DNA of 24,195 bases, from contig JARGXX010000125.1 in NCBI GenBank assembly GCA_030374765.1, positions 1-24,195 on the forward strand. The letters run 5' to 3'. The position numbers were made by a program, and so were the translations under genes. The notes under the pieces are model-generated. The model saw only the letters and a program-made list of their open reading frames with translations, was not told the origin of the DNA and ran no database searches. This DNA is from Agarophyton chilense (taxonomy: Eukaryota > Rhodophyta > Florideophyceae > Gracilariales > Gracilariaceae). This document shows, one piece after another, positions 1 through 8,414 of the stretch (position 1 is its first letter; every line of letters begins with the position of its first letter).

Positions 1-510
1 TTATTACCAGCGGCACCGTCACGCTTTACTTTGATGTGAACATCATTAGGGCTTCTGCAGTGCCCCTCAAGAGCAGTCTCGAGTTCGATGGATTCAGGGA
101 TATCGATGACTTCCAAGTTGCTTCCCGCAATGATTTGCTTCATCAAGTCTTTTGATATAGCACTGTAGTCGGCGCCAGAGTCTCCAATCGCGTCTGCTGC
201 AACTCGATCGTCGATTAAAATGCTTTACCTTTCATTGCTGCTCGGATGGCTTGATAAACGGGCGACTTCGATGCTCCTCTTCCCCCGCTTTTCTGCGAAG
301 AAATAGTCCAGGAGCTGCTTCCGTTCGTCAGCGGAGGTAATACTACAGTATTGAATTCGGTGCTATTTTTCGCACTTCCTGTTCAGGCAAGGCCTCGTCC
401 ACACAGGACCGTCTGCGGCGGTTTTCTGTGCTCCTTAATTCGAAGAATCTCGTTTCGAACGTTTGAGACTGCGCTCTATATATTCGGGTTCACTCTTCTT
501 CGAAACGTTT
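1..510 (-). pseudogene. Ty3/gypsy-like gag-protease fragment, cut by the left edge
   Basis: Read on the minus strand, one frame holds a retroelement zinc knuckle followed by a retroviral-type aspartic protease. The knuckle (345-389) has the spacing C-x4-C-x3-H-x4-C. The protease active site reads GDSGADYSAIS, with the catalytic Asp-Ser-Gly at 174-182, and continues for about 58 codons to the window edge. Gag knuckle followed by protease is the normal gypsy order; RT, RNase H and integrase would lie beyond position 1. The frame is broken by a TAG inside the knuckle (363-365), a TAA just before the protease (225-227) and another stop near 440, so this copy is dead. The D-S-G motif differs from the D-D-G/E seen in the two copia-like elements of this window, so it is a separate lineage. 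The upstream limit is uncertain. Confidence 0.6.
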
Positions 511-2186
511 CCTCCGTCGCGCTCGTGTCTTCGCTTTATCTGCGCTCGTGCAGTTTCGCCGTTATTCACTTCGATGGGAAGAGAGCTGGCGCGTTTCATA
601 AAATAGGATATGCTTGCCTTTTGTAACGCAATGACGCGTGGGTCAGCGTACGGGTCTCGACCGGTGGTAGCGTGGTAGAGCGAATCCTAAGGTCCGAATT
701 CTTAACGGCGGCACTCCCAGAGCACTCGGTGCAATTTCTGGCGTTTACAGCGTAGTCCTACAGGTCGGTGCTACAGAAACCATGGCTTGAAGACCAAAGG
801 GTGGAACTAATATAGCAAAGTGGGTTATTTAGTATCCTAACGGTGCCTACCTTACTCTAAGGGAGAAGCATCGCTCGAGCCAAGAAGATAGTACTGGCGA
901 GGGGCTGAGATCTCCCTGGCTCTGTAATGCTAATCTATGAAACAAATTAAAATAAACAAATAATCTGCCTGAGTCCAGATGATATCGGCCAGTCCACGTG
1001 GCGTCTGTAAGATCCCTCAGGGCCCGGCGGCTTACAAGGCTCAAACGTTATCGTCGCTTCTTCACATATCTCCCTCCTTAGGATTCGGCCGTTACGGAAA
1101 AATCAAGATGGACTCATGAATGACTCAGTGGACGCGAGCACTTCGTTGCTCCCGGTACCATTGGGTGTGACGGGACGTCGCGTGGTCATCGCCTACGGGG
1201 AGGCGTGGAATGGTGAGCTGACCATTGGTGCCGAAGGAAAATTAATTTGCCTAAGGACTGAAACTCCCGCGCGCCGTAGACATTGGCCATAGATAGAACG
1301 CCGGCGTATTTCTCGTGGCGCGGTATCGCGGTGGTCCCTTGGCTTATTCTCCCCTGAAGGTCATTGGAGCCGTCCTTAGTCTCCGCTCTTACTTTGGCGA
1401 CCATCCGGGCTTCATCCATCGTGGTTTACGCCTGTCAGTACGCTCAGGTCAATTCCATTCTTCTTCTCATAGTAGTAATTTTTCATTGGTCGCGCGCGAT
1501 GCCGAACTCGCCTTATAAGCCCGTTGGATACACCATTCTCCCTCCAGACTATGTCGCTTCCGTCGGCTCTCCTATCTATTTCCTGGCTGAGCAGCCTGTG
1601 GACAGCGGCACCATGGCTTCGAAAAACCAAACGGAGAGCTCCTCAAAATACCAAGTGGCTTACGAACGTCCCAGGGACCGCTGTGACCATACAATGGGAC
1701 GGAATCAGCGGGTAGTGCATCATGCCATTCTTTCGTACTCTGTGAAAGAATGCCAAAGGTTCTTTCATATGTATCTGGATGCCCGAAGGTTTGCCAAGAT
1801 ACCCGATTTCCGGAAGGGTTGCAAGAACGCGCCCAGCGTCTCGTTGTATAATAGATGGCTGTATTTTCCTGTGGATCCGCGTTCGCCGACGCGATGTCGA
1901 ACTCTAATTCAAGCCGACATGCCGTAAGTTCGCAGCGGGAAAGAAGCCGAATACCAGTTCAAGGTGAACAAACTTCTTTTGGACCTATAAACGGAGTTCA
2001 TATTGATTTATATGCGATTTTCTCCAGGGGGTCACGATCTTTTTGCGATTATATGCTTCCGGCAGCCGTATGACCGCCTGTTTTTGGGTTTCCAATATGG
2101 TGTATCGGAACGACATACACGAGTCCGATGGTCGTTCGCGTCAATCCTTAGGGTTCTTCTTTTGTTGGCATCAGGTGAAGTTTCAC
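511..2186. other. No recognisable gene; probable decayed repeat sequence
   Basis: About 1.7 kb with several overlapping open frames of 60-190 codons on both strands, none with a motif, domain or composition that I recognise. The longest, 1364-1927 (+), has no visible family signature and is overlapped on the other strand by frames of similar quality. A small perfect hairpin (9-bp arms 1726-1734 and 1744-1752, 9-nt loop) is present. I see no promoter, terminator or RNA gene that I can defend. Confidence 0.4.
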
Positions 2187-2348
2187 GAACACACAAATAC
2201 AACATATAAACGTGCGCAATACATTCGAAAAACTGTTGCCACGCCATAATGTCAACGAGTCATGGTACAGACACTAAGAATAAAGACACCAAAAGTTGGG
2301 CATTCGCATCAAGAGAAGATGGATTGCATCAACATGACCATTCTAATA
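2187..2348 (-). repeat. 3' LTR remnant of copia-like element 1
   Basis: This 162-bp stretch matches 5999-6160 in the same orientation; both contain ACAACATATAA and GCGTGCGCAATACATT and end in CATTCTAATA. On the minus strand the LTR would begin at 2348, directly next to a purine tract at 2349-2361, as expected for a 3' LTR. The outer (left) limit is uncertain because similarity fades near 2187, so the full LTR may have been longer. Confidence 0.65.
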
Positions 2349-2361
2349 CTCTTCCTTCTTC
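2349..2361 (-). promoter_or_regulatory. Polypurine tract of element 1
   Basis: The minus strand reads GAAGAAGGAAGAG, thirteen uninterrupted purines, immediately before the inferred 3' LTR edge. In LTR retrotransposons this is the primer for plus-strand DNA synthesis. Its position fixes the inner LTR border independently of the repeat alignment, because similarity between the two LTR remnants stops at the same base. Confidence 0.6.
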
Positions 2362-2670
2362 AACCAAAGTTTTGCTCGGATCTTTTTGTTTCCGAAATAT
2401 CCTGAGAGTTGAAGATGAGTTTGTCAGTAAATAGCGTAAGCTGGAGAGCATCTGTCTTCTTGGTGAGTAGATCTGCAAGGTTGGAGTTGCCAGGAACCCA
2501 AGATATTTTGTCCACTGCACCAGTCTGAAATTCATATTGGACGCAGCTAACGTCTCCGCGAATAGACTTGTCAATAGAGTTTTTCTGCATCAAGAGTGGT
2601 GTGAATAAATCCTTTGATTCAACTGCAATTCTCAGTTTAACATCCAAATCTGACAGCTCCGGGTATGCCT
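2360..2670 (-). pseudogene. copia-like RNase H carboxy end
   Basis: The open frame of about 95 codons carries the carboxy-terminal signature of copia-type RNase H: ESKDLF, then DKSIRGDVS, then ISWVPGNSNLADLLTK. The last motif corresponds to the common copia pattern W-V/I-P-x-x-x-N/Q-L-A-D-x-L/x-T-K. It lies directly downstream (minus strand) of the RT start but in another frame, with no RT palm or YxDD box between them. The protein ends about 30 codons after the TKK motif, a normal place for the end of a copia polyprotein. It is only a fragment and cannot be functional alone. Confidence 0.7.
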
Positions 2671-3287
2671 TCTTTGCTTAAGACGGTTCTTAAGTCATCT
2701 TCGCTACCATGAGGTGCTATTCGTTCTTTTAGCTTCAAAGAGCCATGGTCATTAGTCTTGATTTTGTAAAGTGTGTGACTATTGATTATATTTGAGTTCG
2801 GAGGAACTTCGTCGTGTGTGACAGGGCGCACAGTCTTGATGAAGGTTTCCTCTTCTAACTTGTATGCATTGACTAGAGGGTATTGGTGGAACCCTTGTGC
2901 GTGGTGCTTGAGGAATGGCTTATTCCCGAAATGCTTTACCATTGACGACTGAACAGCTTTCTCAGTGCTAGTGACTTGTAAATCAGGCAGTGTTGAACTA
3001 GAGCTAGAGCTAGCTGTAAGTGCATTGTTGTAGTTCCAAACTTCCTTTATCATATCTAGGAGTTCTTTGTCGCCGTCCTCATAATAGTTGTTTAGACGAC
3101 CATCTTCGTCTGCTGAATGCACAGTTCCTGGATAAAAATGCGCAGCCATGGGCCAGAGCACTGAAACAATGTGTCCAACTGACGGTTTATCATACGGAGA
3201 GTCCGTCGATAGTACATCATCAGCAGCTGCATTCTCATGATACGATGTAGCCTGGGAGTCAAAACATCTACTTGGTACTATATTCCG
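2637..3287 (-). pseudogene. copia-like pol: Tudor-like segment and RT amino end
   Basis: The frame is open from about 3287 to a stop at 2637. Its first part (about 3180-3030) reads VSVLWP, then FYPGTV, then DEDGRLNNYYEDGDKELLDM. The aromatic-rich Y-x-D-G-D-x-E pattern resembles Tudor or Agenet-type SH3 barrels. A serine-rich linker follows. Residues equal to about 2864-2675 match the beginning of copia RT: acidic region, PPNSNIINSHTLYKIK, then GSLKLKERIAPHG, the counterpart of the usual SH-x-x-YK-x-K ... LKARL-x-x-G block. The RT is cut off here; the palm with the YxDD motif is absent. A frameshift near 3285 separates this part from the integrase. Confidence 0.65.
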
Positions 3288-4458
3288 GACTTGCTTCGGC
3301 AGTCGTTACAGGCAACGTGCCTGCAGAACTACGCTGTTCAATAGAGAGTTCATCTACCGAGCCCATTCCTTCCTGTACTAGTTGGGCGAAGCTCTCTTTA
3401 GAAAGTGCTGGCCAGGTATCTTCAAAGGCGGCAATAATTTCCCGACCCTTGCGTCCTGGAACGGTCACTGAGCGAGCAGCTCTGTTGACTAAGAGGATCG
3501 GTTTGGGATCCGTCCACTTTCCTCTCTTTTCATAGTCTTTCTTTTGGTTGACTTCAACAAAGTCACCAACTGCGATTGGTGGTTCAGTCACAGAATTTGA
3601 GCGAAGAATTAGCGCTAGTTTGCGGCGTTCTTGTAGCTGGTCACGAGCAATGCGAACATCGTCAGGTATAGCAGTTTTGTTAGGCTCGGCGGCAATAGGA
3701 TTTGAGAAGCCTTTCGCTAGTTCAAATGCAGACAAGGTGTTGTTACCGTAAAGATCGTTAGAAATACACAGAGGCTTGTATGCAGCTACTTTGGGGTCAA
3801 ACTCGGAACCAGCATCCTCTTTTAGGTTAATAAAGATGCTGCGAAAGATGTTATGCTTAGACACTATCGCATTTTTCGAGTGCCTGCCAGGAGGCACTCG
3901 ATGAATCGGTATTCCAAGCTTCTTGGCGTAGCGCTTGAACGATCCGACTTGGAAGGCTTTGTCTGCACGAATAGAGTCAGGGTACCAGAACTGGGATAAC
4001 CAGGAGGCTTCAAAGGCAAAAATAGCCTCTGTAAGACTTGTTGAAGTTACTACAAGAGCACTTGAATATCTTGTAATTAGATCCATCAAGTGCATTTGCA
4101 GCATCTCATCAAAAAAAAGATCGACACATAAAACCTCGTTGTAGTTCTTAGAAAGGGAACTAATGGAGACCTTGAGACTGGGCTGCGGCACCGCTGCGGA
4201 GCGACAAGCAGTGCAGCGATTGATCATTTCCGTGAGCTACGACTTTACGGTCTCAATCCAGATTCCATTCCTCTCTAGCAAGAGCTTGTAGTCACTATAG
4301 CTTGCATGGCCACATACGTGTTTGTAGGCCTTGTCTATAATCTTCTTTACATCACACCATGGTGTGGTGTCAAGAGTTACTGCAGAGGCTCGAAAGAGTA
4401 GAGCCGTCATTGCAGTGAGATGTAAAGATTCCCAATGCCGAGTAGCTAAGGAAGCCAT
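3268..4458 (-). pseudogene. copia-like GAG-pre-integrase and integrase
   Basis: One frame runs from 4458 to 3268 with a single TAG at 4237-4239. The amino part has the pre-integrase pattern YKHVCGHASYSD, giving H-x3-H, followed after about 30 residues by CTAC (C-x2-C): the HHCC zinc-binding domain. The catalytic core shows the first Asp in LCVDLFF and the second in SIRADKAF, 52 residues apart. The third acidic residue is expected in the block RHSKNAIVSKHN, where most relatives have N-G-x-x-E; here the Glu position is Ser (33 residues after the second Asp). A basic SH3-like tail follows (IAVGDFVEV, then RGKWTDPKPI). The element lacks the usual catalytic Glu as well as having the nonsense codon, so it should be inactive. 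Confidence 0.75.
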
Positions 4459-4537
4459 TATTGATTATGGAAAGGTGGTCTCGGTGTCCGTGAGAGACGA
4501 ACATAAGTGCATTTCTGCCTATGTGCTCGGTATTAGC

Positions 4538-5837
4538 TTATCGAGTCACGTTTCTTCCAATGACCCACTGGGGTGATCCGTCTAGAACAAGGTGCTTGAT
4601 CCGAACTGAATTACCGTGGTCAGATGTCGCAGTGAGGGCAATTGATCCTAGTATGTGACGTGCTGAACTGGTGTGCCGGCCAGTTCCGTACTGCCAGTGC
4701 GTGTGTCCGTTGAGTGCCAGGGGTATGGCATCTAGCTTCGGGTTAGCTGGCAATCCGATGTGATCGGCTAGTAAGTTCAGTTCTATTTATCCAATTGCGG
4801 AGAACGATGCTTCGTCGTCAAGCAGTGGTCCGAGTTCGACCAGAGATGTATCGGTACTGGCGGATGAGCTAGTCAGAGTTGCCATATTAAATGAGACAGT
4901 CTTCCTCTTAGACTTGTCTCTGCTGTGCTGATCATGGTAAGGTGTGTTTCCAGTGCAATTAGAGTGACGACCGTTTTCTTTTGACCCAGATGGGCCATGA
5001 AATGACTTCATATGCGATGGGAATGAGCTGTCGGGATAGTGGTTGCGCCTCCAGTGTCCATATTTTCTGCATTCATCACAGGGATACTTTAAAATGGAAG
5101 ATTGTCCCTTGTAACGGCTTCTGTGACTGCGAAGATGTTCTCGAGTATGGCTTGTTCTAGCAGAGCTGGCAACAAGCGATCCAATTTCGCTGTTTGGGGA
5201 GGTCTTATCGCAGTGCTTAATGACCGAGGCTACTGATTGATCCGTTATAGAGTTGATAAACTCTTCATTCGACGACTGCAAAATGAGGTTCTCATCAGAT
5301 GATTCGCCTGCTGCCATAACGGAAACCCGTTTGGAGTCATCAATGGCGGAATTAGATAGTAGCATTAAAGCAGTAATGCACTCGGGTAGCCTGGTAGTAG
5401 AAGATATGGAGTTGAACTTTGGAACTTGTGTCGAGAATCGAGACTCGAAGTTCTTCATGGTCTCGGTGCTGCAACGGCGAGTATTCCATAGCATATTGAG
5501 CGCGGGAAGCTTCACTTACTATAGAGAGGGCATCCTTCTGATATATATTGCCCACGAAGAAGTCTACTTCCCAATCTTCAATCAGCTCAGTCTGTGACAT
5601 TCCAGTGCGAAGATCTTTTGCACGGCCATAAAATTGAGATTTGATACAAACAGCCTGCATTGCTGTCGGCATCTTGCTGCTATTAGAGTCTGGGAGAGTT
5701 TTGTGAAACGTCTGCCAGAGCTTGACTGCATCTTGATATTCTTCCTGGTCACCCCTCCCATCAGTCCATGGAGGGGATCTCACATCCCAGGAGAACTTGG
5801 TCCTAGACGAAAAGTTGGCTTAGAATGCTGGGCCCAT
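4538..5837 (-). pseudogene. copia-like gag with zinc knuckle, plus aspartic protease
   Basis: The likely start is ATG 5837-5835 (peptide MGPA), shared with element 2 at 18669, but a TAA follows within six codons. Gag motifs shared by both elements include WTDGRGDQEEY, LPDSNSSKM and SQFYGRAKDLR. A frameshift near 5490 moves the reading into the 5515-4787 frame. A zinc knuckle lies at 5080-5039: C-x2-C-x4-H, with His where the last Cys is normal. The protease region reads GPLLDDEASFSAIG (about 4828-4790) and, after an in-frame TAA at 4787-4789, continues to WVIGRNVT, the second conserved protease block. TAA 4538-4540 ends it. The active site is D-D-E here against D-D-G in element 2, where most proteases have D-T/S-G. 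Confidence 0.7.
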
Positions 5838-5998
5838 CACTAAAAAAAATTAGACTGCGCCTTCGTGCTTGGTCGAGCTAGTCGACTGAGAACGACAAAT
5901 TCAAGTGCTTTCTGTCAGTGTAAAACAAATTCCACATTGAGAGAGAGGTCTCTACCTCTTCCCGCTGGTTTACCAACTACAAACATGGTGATTTGTAA

Positions 5999-6160
5999 GG
6001 ACACACAATTACAACATATAAGCGTGCGCAATACATTACAAAAACTGTTGCCACGAAATAATATCAACGAGTCACGGTACAGCCATTAAGAATACAAATA
6101 CGAAAAGATGGGGCGGTTGCATCAAGAGAAGGTCAGTTTCATCAACCTACCATTCTAATA
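5999..6160 (-). repeat. 5' LTR remnant of copia-like element 1
   Basis: Matches 2187-2348 as a direct repeat, ending at the same CATTCTAATA border; beyond 6160 the two copies share nothing. Between this repeat and the gag ATG (5838-5998) should lie the remaining LTR and the primer-binding site, but I could not identify a convincing tRNA-complementary stretch. Confidence 0.6.
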
Positions 6161-6889
6161 GAAGCATTCACGTTAGTCGGTTATCACAGTTTTTATGAAT
6201 ATAATCCGTTCATTGTAACAATTCCTATCATTGTCGATGACAGTACACATTCATCTTTAGTGCTCAGTCTGCTTTTTCCCTTAATAAGATTTCTACACCA
6301 ATCGTGCATTTGACTAACTTTACTTCTTCAATCAACACTTTTCTTTGAAAAACAAAGTATTGAGAGTGCTACCAAATAAAAGAAGAAGCTTATTTATCTT
6401 CGTAATCATCTTCGAGAACTCATACAAGTGCGTACGTTAAGTTTTTTTCAAACTCTTTGTAAGATTTTAAGTTGTGGTCGAGATCTGTTTGGCTACGTTT
6501 CCCCTTTCCAAAACAGTTTTAACACTACAGTCAAAGAACGTGGTATTTCTTTGTCATCGCAGATATTTCGAAATATTTACAGTGCTTCCTTCCAGTTATC
6601 AGTAGTTGTTTCGTTATGAATATTTAAAGGAGCCTGCCAATTTGGGCAAACTGTATATCAGATGAGACGTTCAGTCTAACCAGAGCTAGGGCTGCCCGCA
6701 CATGGGAAGAGAGGCGGCCTGAGCCGGAAGCAGCCACTAGTATTGCGTGCTTTTTCTCAGCCGTTCCACTGGCTTTGGCTCAGCCGTGCCATCGTCTCAT
6801 AACTCGCTTCGGCACGAGAACTCTCAGTAAAAATAATAGAGAAAGCTGGCCGCTGCTTCCAACTGCGAACAGATCCAGCACTGTTTGTG

Positions 6890-6931
6890 CAGCCAATGAG
6901 AAAGGAGCCACTGACGTCTTTTCATTGGCTG
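6890..6931. promoter_or_regulatory. Inverted CCAAT boxes flanking a CRE-like core
   Basis: The left arm CAGCCAATGAGAAA (6890-6903) is matched by the right arm TTTTCATTGGCTG (6919-6931) in inverted orientation with one gap. The 15-nt centre contains TGACGTC (6912-6918), a CRE/bZIP-type half to full site. Symmetric CCAAT boxes around a CRE resemble a bidirectional core promoter, but no intact gene starts on either side, so the role is only suggested. Confidence 0.3.
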
Positions 6932-7054
6932 CCCGCCGTAGTAGGAACGGTCAGGTGGTCGCCGGCGCCTCCACTTAATGAGCCCGAGAATCGCGACGCT
7001 CCCGTACTTAATCCCGGACTCTGTTCACATCCTCGTATGGTGCGACTCACACAT

Positions 7055-7114
7055 CTTCAGTCGTAGCTTCAGTCTCAGCTTCACTCACAGCTTCAGCCGC
7101 AGCTTCAACAGCAC
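7055..7114. repeat. 12-bp minisatellite, five units
   Basis: Five tandem 12-bp units with consensus CTTCAGTCNCAG run without gaps from 7055 to 7114; related but shuffled units recur at about 7176-7212. Because the period is a multiple of three, the minus strand would encode a four-residue repeat rich in Glu and Ala. It may be a coding relic or simple slippage sequence. Confidence 0.6.
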
Positions 7115-7372
7115 CTCGAGCAAATAGCTTCAGCGGGTTTTTGCAGTGTTCCCAAGCGCGACTCAAACAACTATCTCAGTCGCAGCTTTAACAGCAGCTT
7201 CAGCTCCAGTGTCAGATTCTTCAGCCAAGGAAATGTTTGAGCTTTTGCCTTCGTATCGTCTTTCGGACGAAATACCCATGAAAGCACCCAGAGACCAATA
7301 GCCCATTTTACAAGCCGAGGGGATGCTTCGGCTATGAGATGCTCGCTTGAGCTTTACCATCTTGTGAATCTC

Positions 7373-8414
7373 AGAACTGCCCTCGGTTGTAATCGGATAT
7401 GTACATTTCTACGGAGCGCTACAACTATCTACTGCACCAAACTCACCTTCAGACCTCCATGTCGTCCCCATCGGCACCTTGCGACACATTACCATCTTCC
7501 GCATCTCCTGAATCGGTCTCTGTACTGCTCACAACTCAACTTGATCTTCCGATGACTTCTTGCACCTCCCGCCGCACTGCGGTACATCTTGCGTCGGCAA
7601 CCGGCCCATCGAAACTCAGTGGTCGATACCGTCTTCTCTCCCGGCTTCTGTGACTCACTGCAACATTTCCGATAGGACTTTCCCCAAAGGCGAATGGTGA
7701 CCGAGTACCCGGTGTCATTGAACCCAGATCGTTGCCTTGACTTCTCCGCACGCTGTGCTGTCAACTCAGAGCCATATTCCTCGTTGACGGTGACATGAGA
7801 GAAACAAAAATCGATCCGATTTGTTTTGGGGATATCTGTGTCTTCATGATGCGCATAGCACTCTGCAATAATTTACGATCAATATCCTCAAACATTTTCT
7901 TTTGTTCCCTTCCCTGACGGCGGCTTGCCCGTCTGGAAAGGTCATTCAAACCTTCTGAAGCTTGGTCGTCTGCCTTACTCGCTCGCAATGCTTCCGCTAA
8001 TCTCTTTGCATCTCGGCCTCCATTATCTTCGCCCGTCAGTACGATGAAGTTGCTCATGTAAGGCACAAACACTTCGTTATAGAAGCGAATGATATCGCCT
8101 GTCTCTTCAGCCGTCGATTCCGGTCGTGGCCCACTATCATCGGCAGCATCTTCCGCCAACAAATGCCCGAAATCTCCGAGAAAAATGTTACGGGACACTG
8201 GTGGAGAATTGCTCAGAAATGTGGAATCACTTGTGTGCTCCAATTGATTGTAGTGCCACACGATATGGCGGAACTGCAGTTGGATATGTTGGATCTTGGC
8301 CACGCCATCTATCACAAACAGGATGATCAAGTCAATATGTCTGTTGACTGTCAAATTCCATCTGCACCACAGAGCATACTGCACGCTTTTCCACACTGCC
8401 GAACGAAGGTTGGT
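7373..8414 (-). repeat. RB 3'-half duplication, copy 1
   Basis: This 1042-bp block matches 17061-18102, also 1042 bp, in the same orientation with scattered substitutions and no net length change. It covers the end of RB pocket B, the C-terminal tail and about 160 bp beyond the ancestral stop. At 8414 the sequence continues into the upstream part of pocket B, so this is the parental context; the other copy is the transposed one. Confidence 0.85.

Larger units (their letters stand above)
2187..6160 (-). mobile_element. Degenerate Ty1/copia-like LTR retrotransposon (element 1)
   Basis: On the minus strand the order is LTR remnant, gag, protease, GAG-pre-integrase and integrase, RT start, RNase H end, purine tract, LTR remnant. 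Integrase before RT is the Ty1/copia arrangement. The flanking direct repeats (5999-6160 and 2187-2348) align over 162 bp without obvious gaps but with many substitutions, which suggests an old insertion. Coding is broken by at least three in-frame stops (4787-4789, 4538-4540, 4237-4239), by frameshifts near 5490 and 3285, and by loss of the RT core near 2670. The true LTR ends on the internal side of the 5' copy, the primer-binding site and the target-site duplication could not be fixed. Confidence 0.75.
6161..7372. other. Intergenic stretch without a supported gene
   Basis: AT-rich from 6161 to about 6640, then GC-richer. It holds the CCAAT palindrome at 6890-6931 and the 12-bp repeats at 7055-7114. 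A minus-strand frame of 65 codons (7163-7360) reads as a low-complexity Glu/Ala/Thr-rich tail; I cannot assign it. No RNA gene or complete coding region is visible. Confidence 0.4.

Noticed and set aside
645..715. Possible tRNA-like stretch (GGTAGCGTGGTAGAGCG, then GCGAATCC)
   Set aside because: The parts resemble A- and B-box words but are too close together and no cloverleaf with an acceptor stem can be drawn.
1725..1753. Perfect 9-bp hairpin as a terminator or RNA element
   Set aside because: No T tract, no neighbouring gene, and a stem of this size is expected by chance in 24 kb.
1364..1927. 187-codon plus-strand frame as a gene
   Set aside because: No domain or motif, rival frames of equal quality on both strands, and a location among decayed repeats.
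4351..4370. Near-palindrome around CCATGG
   Set aside because: It lies inside the pre-integrase coding region and is probably a codon-level coincidence.
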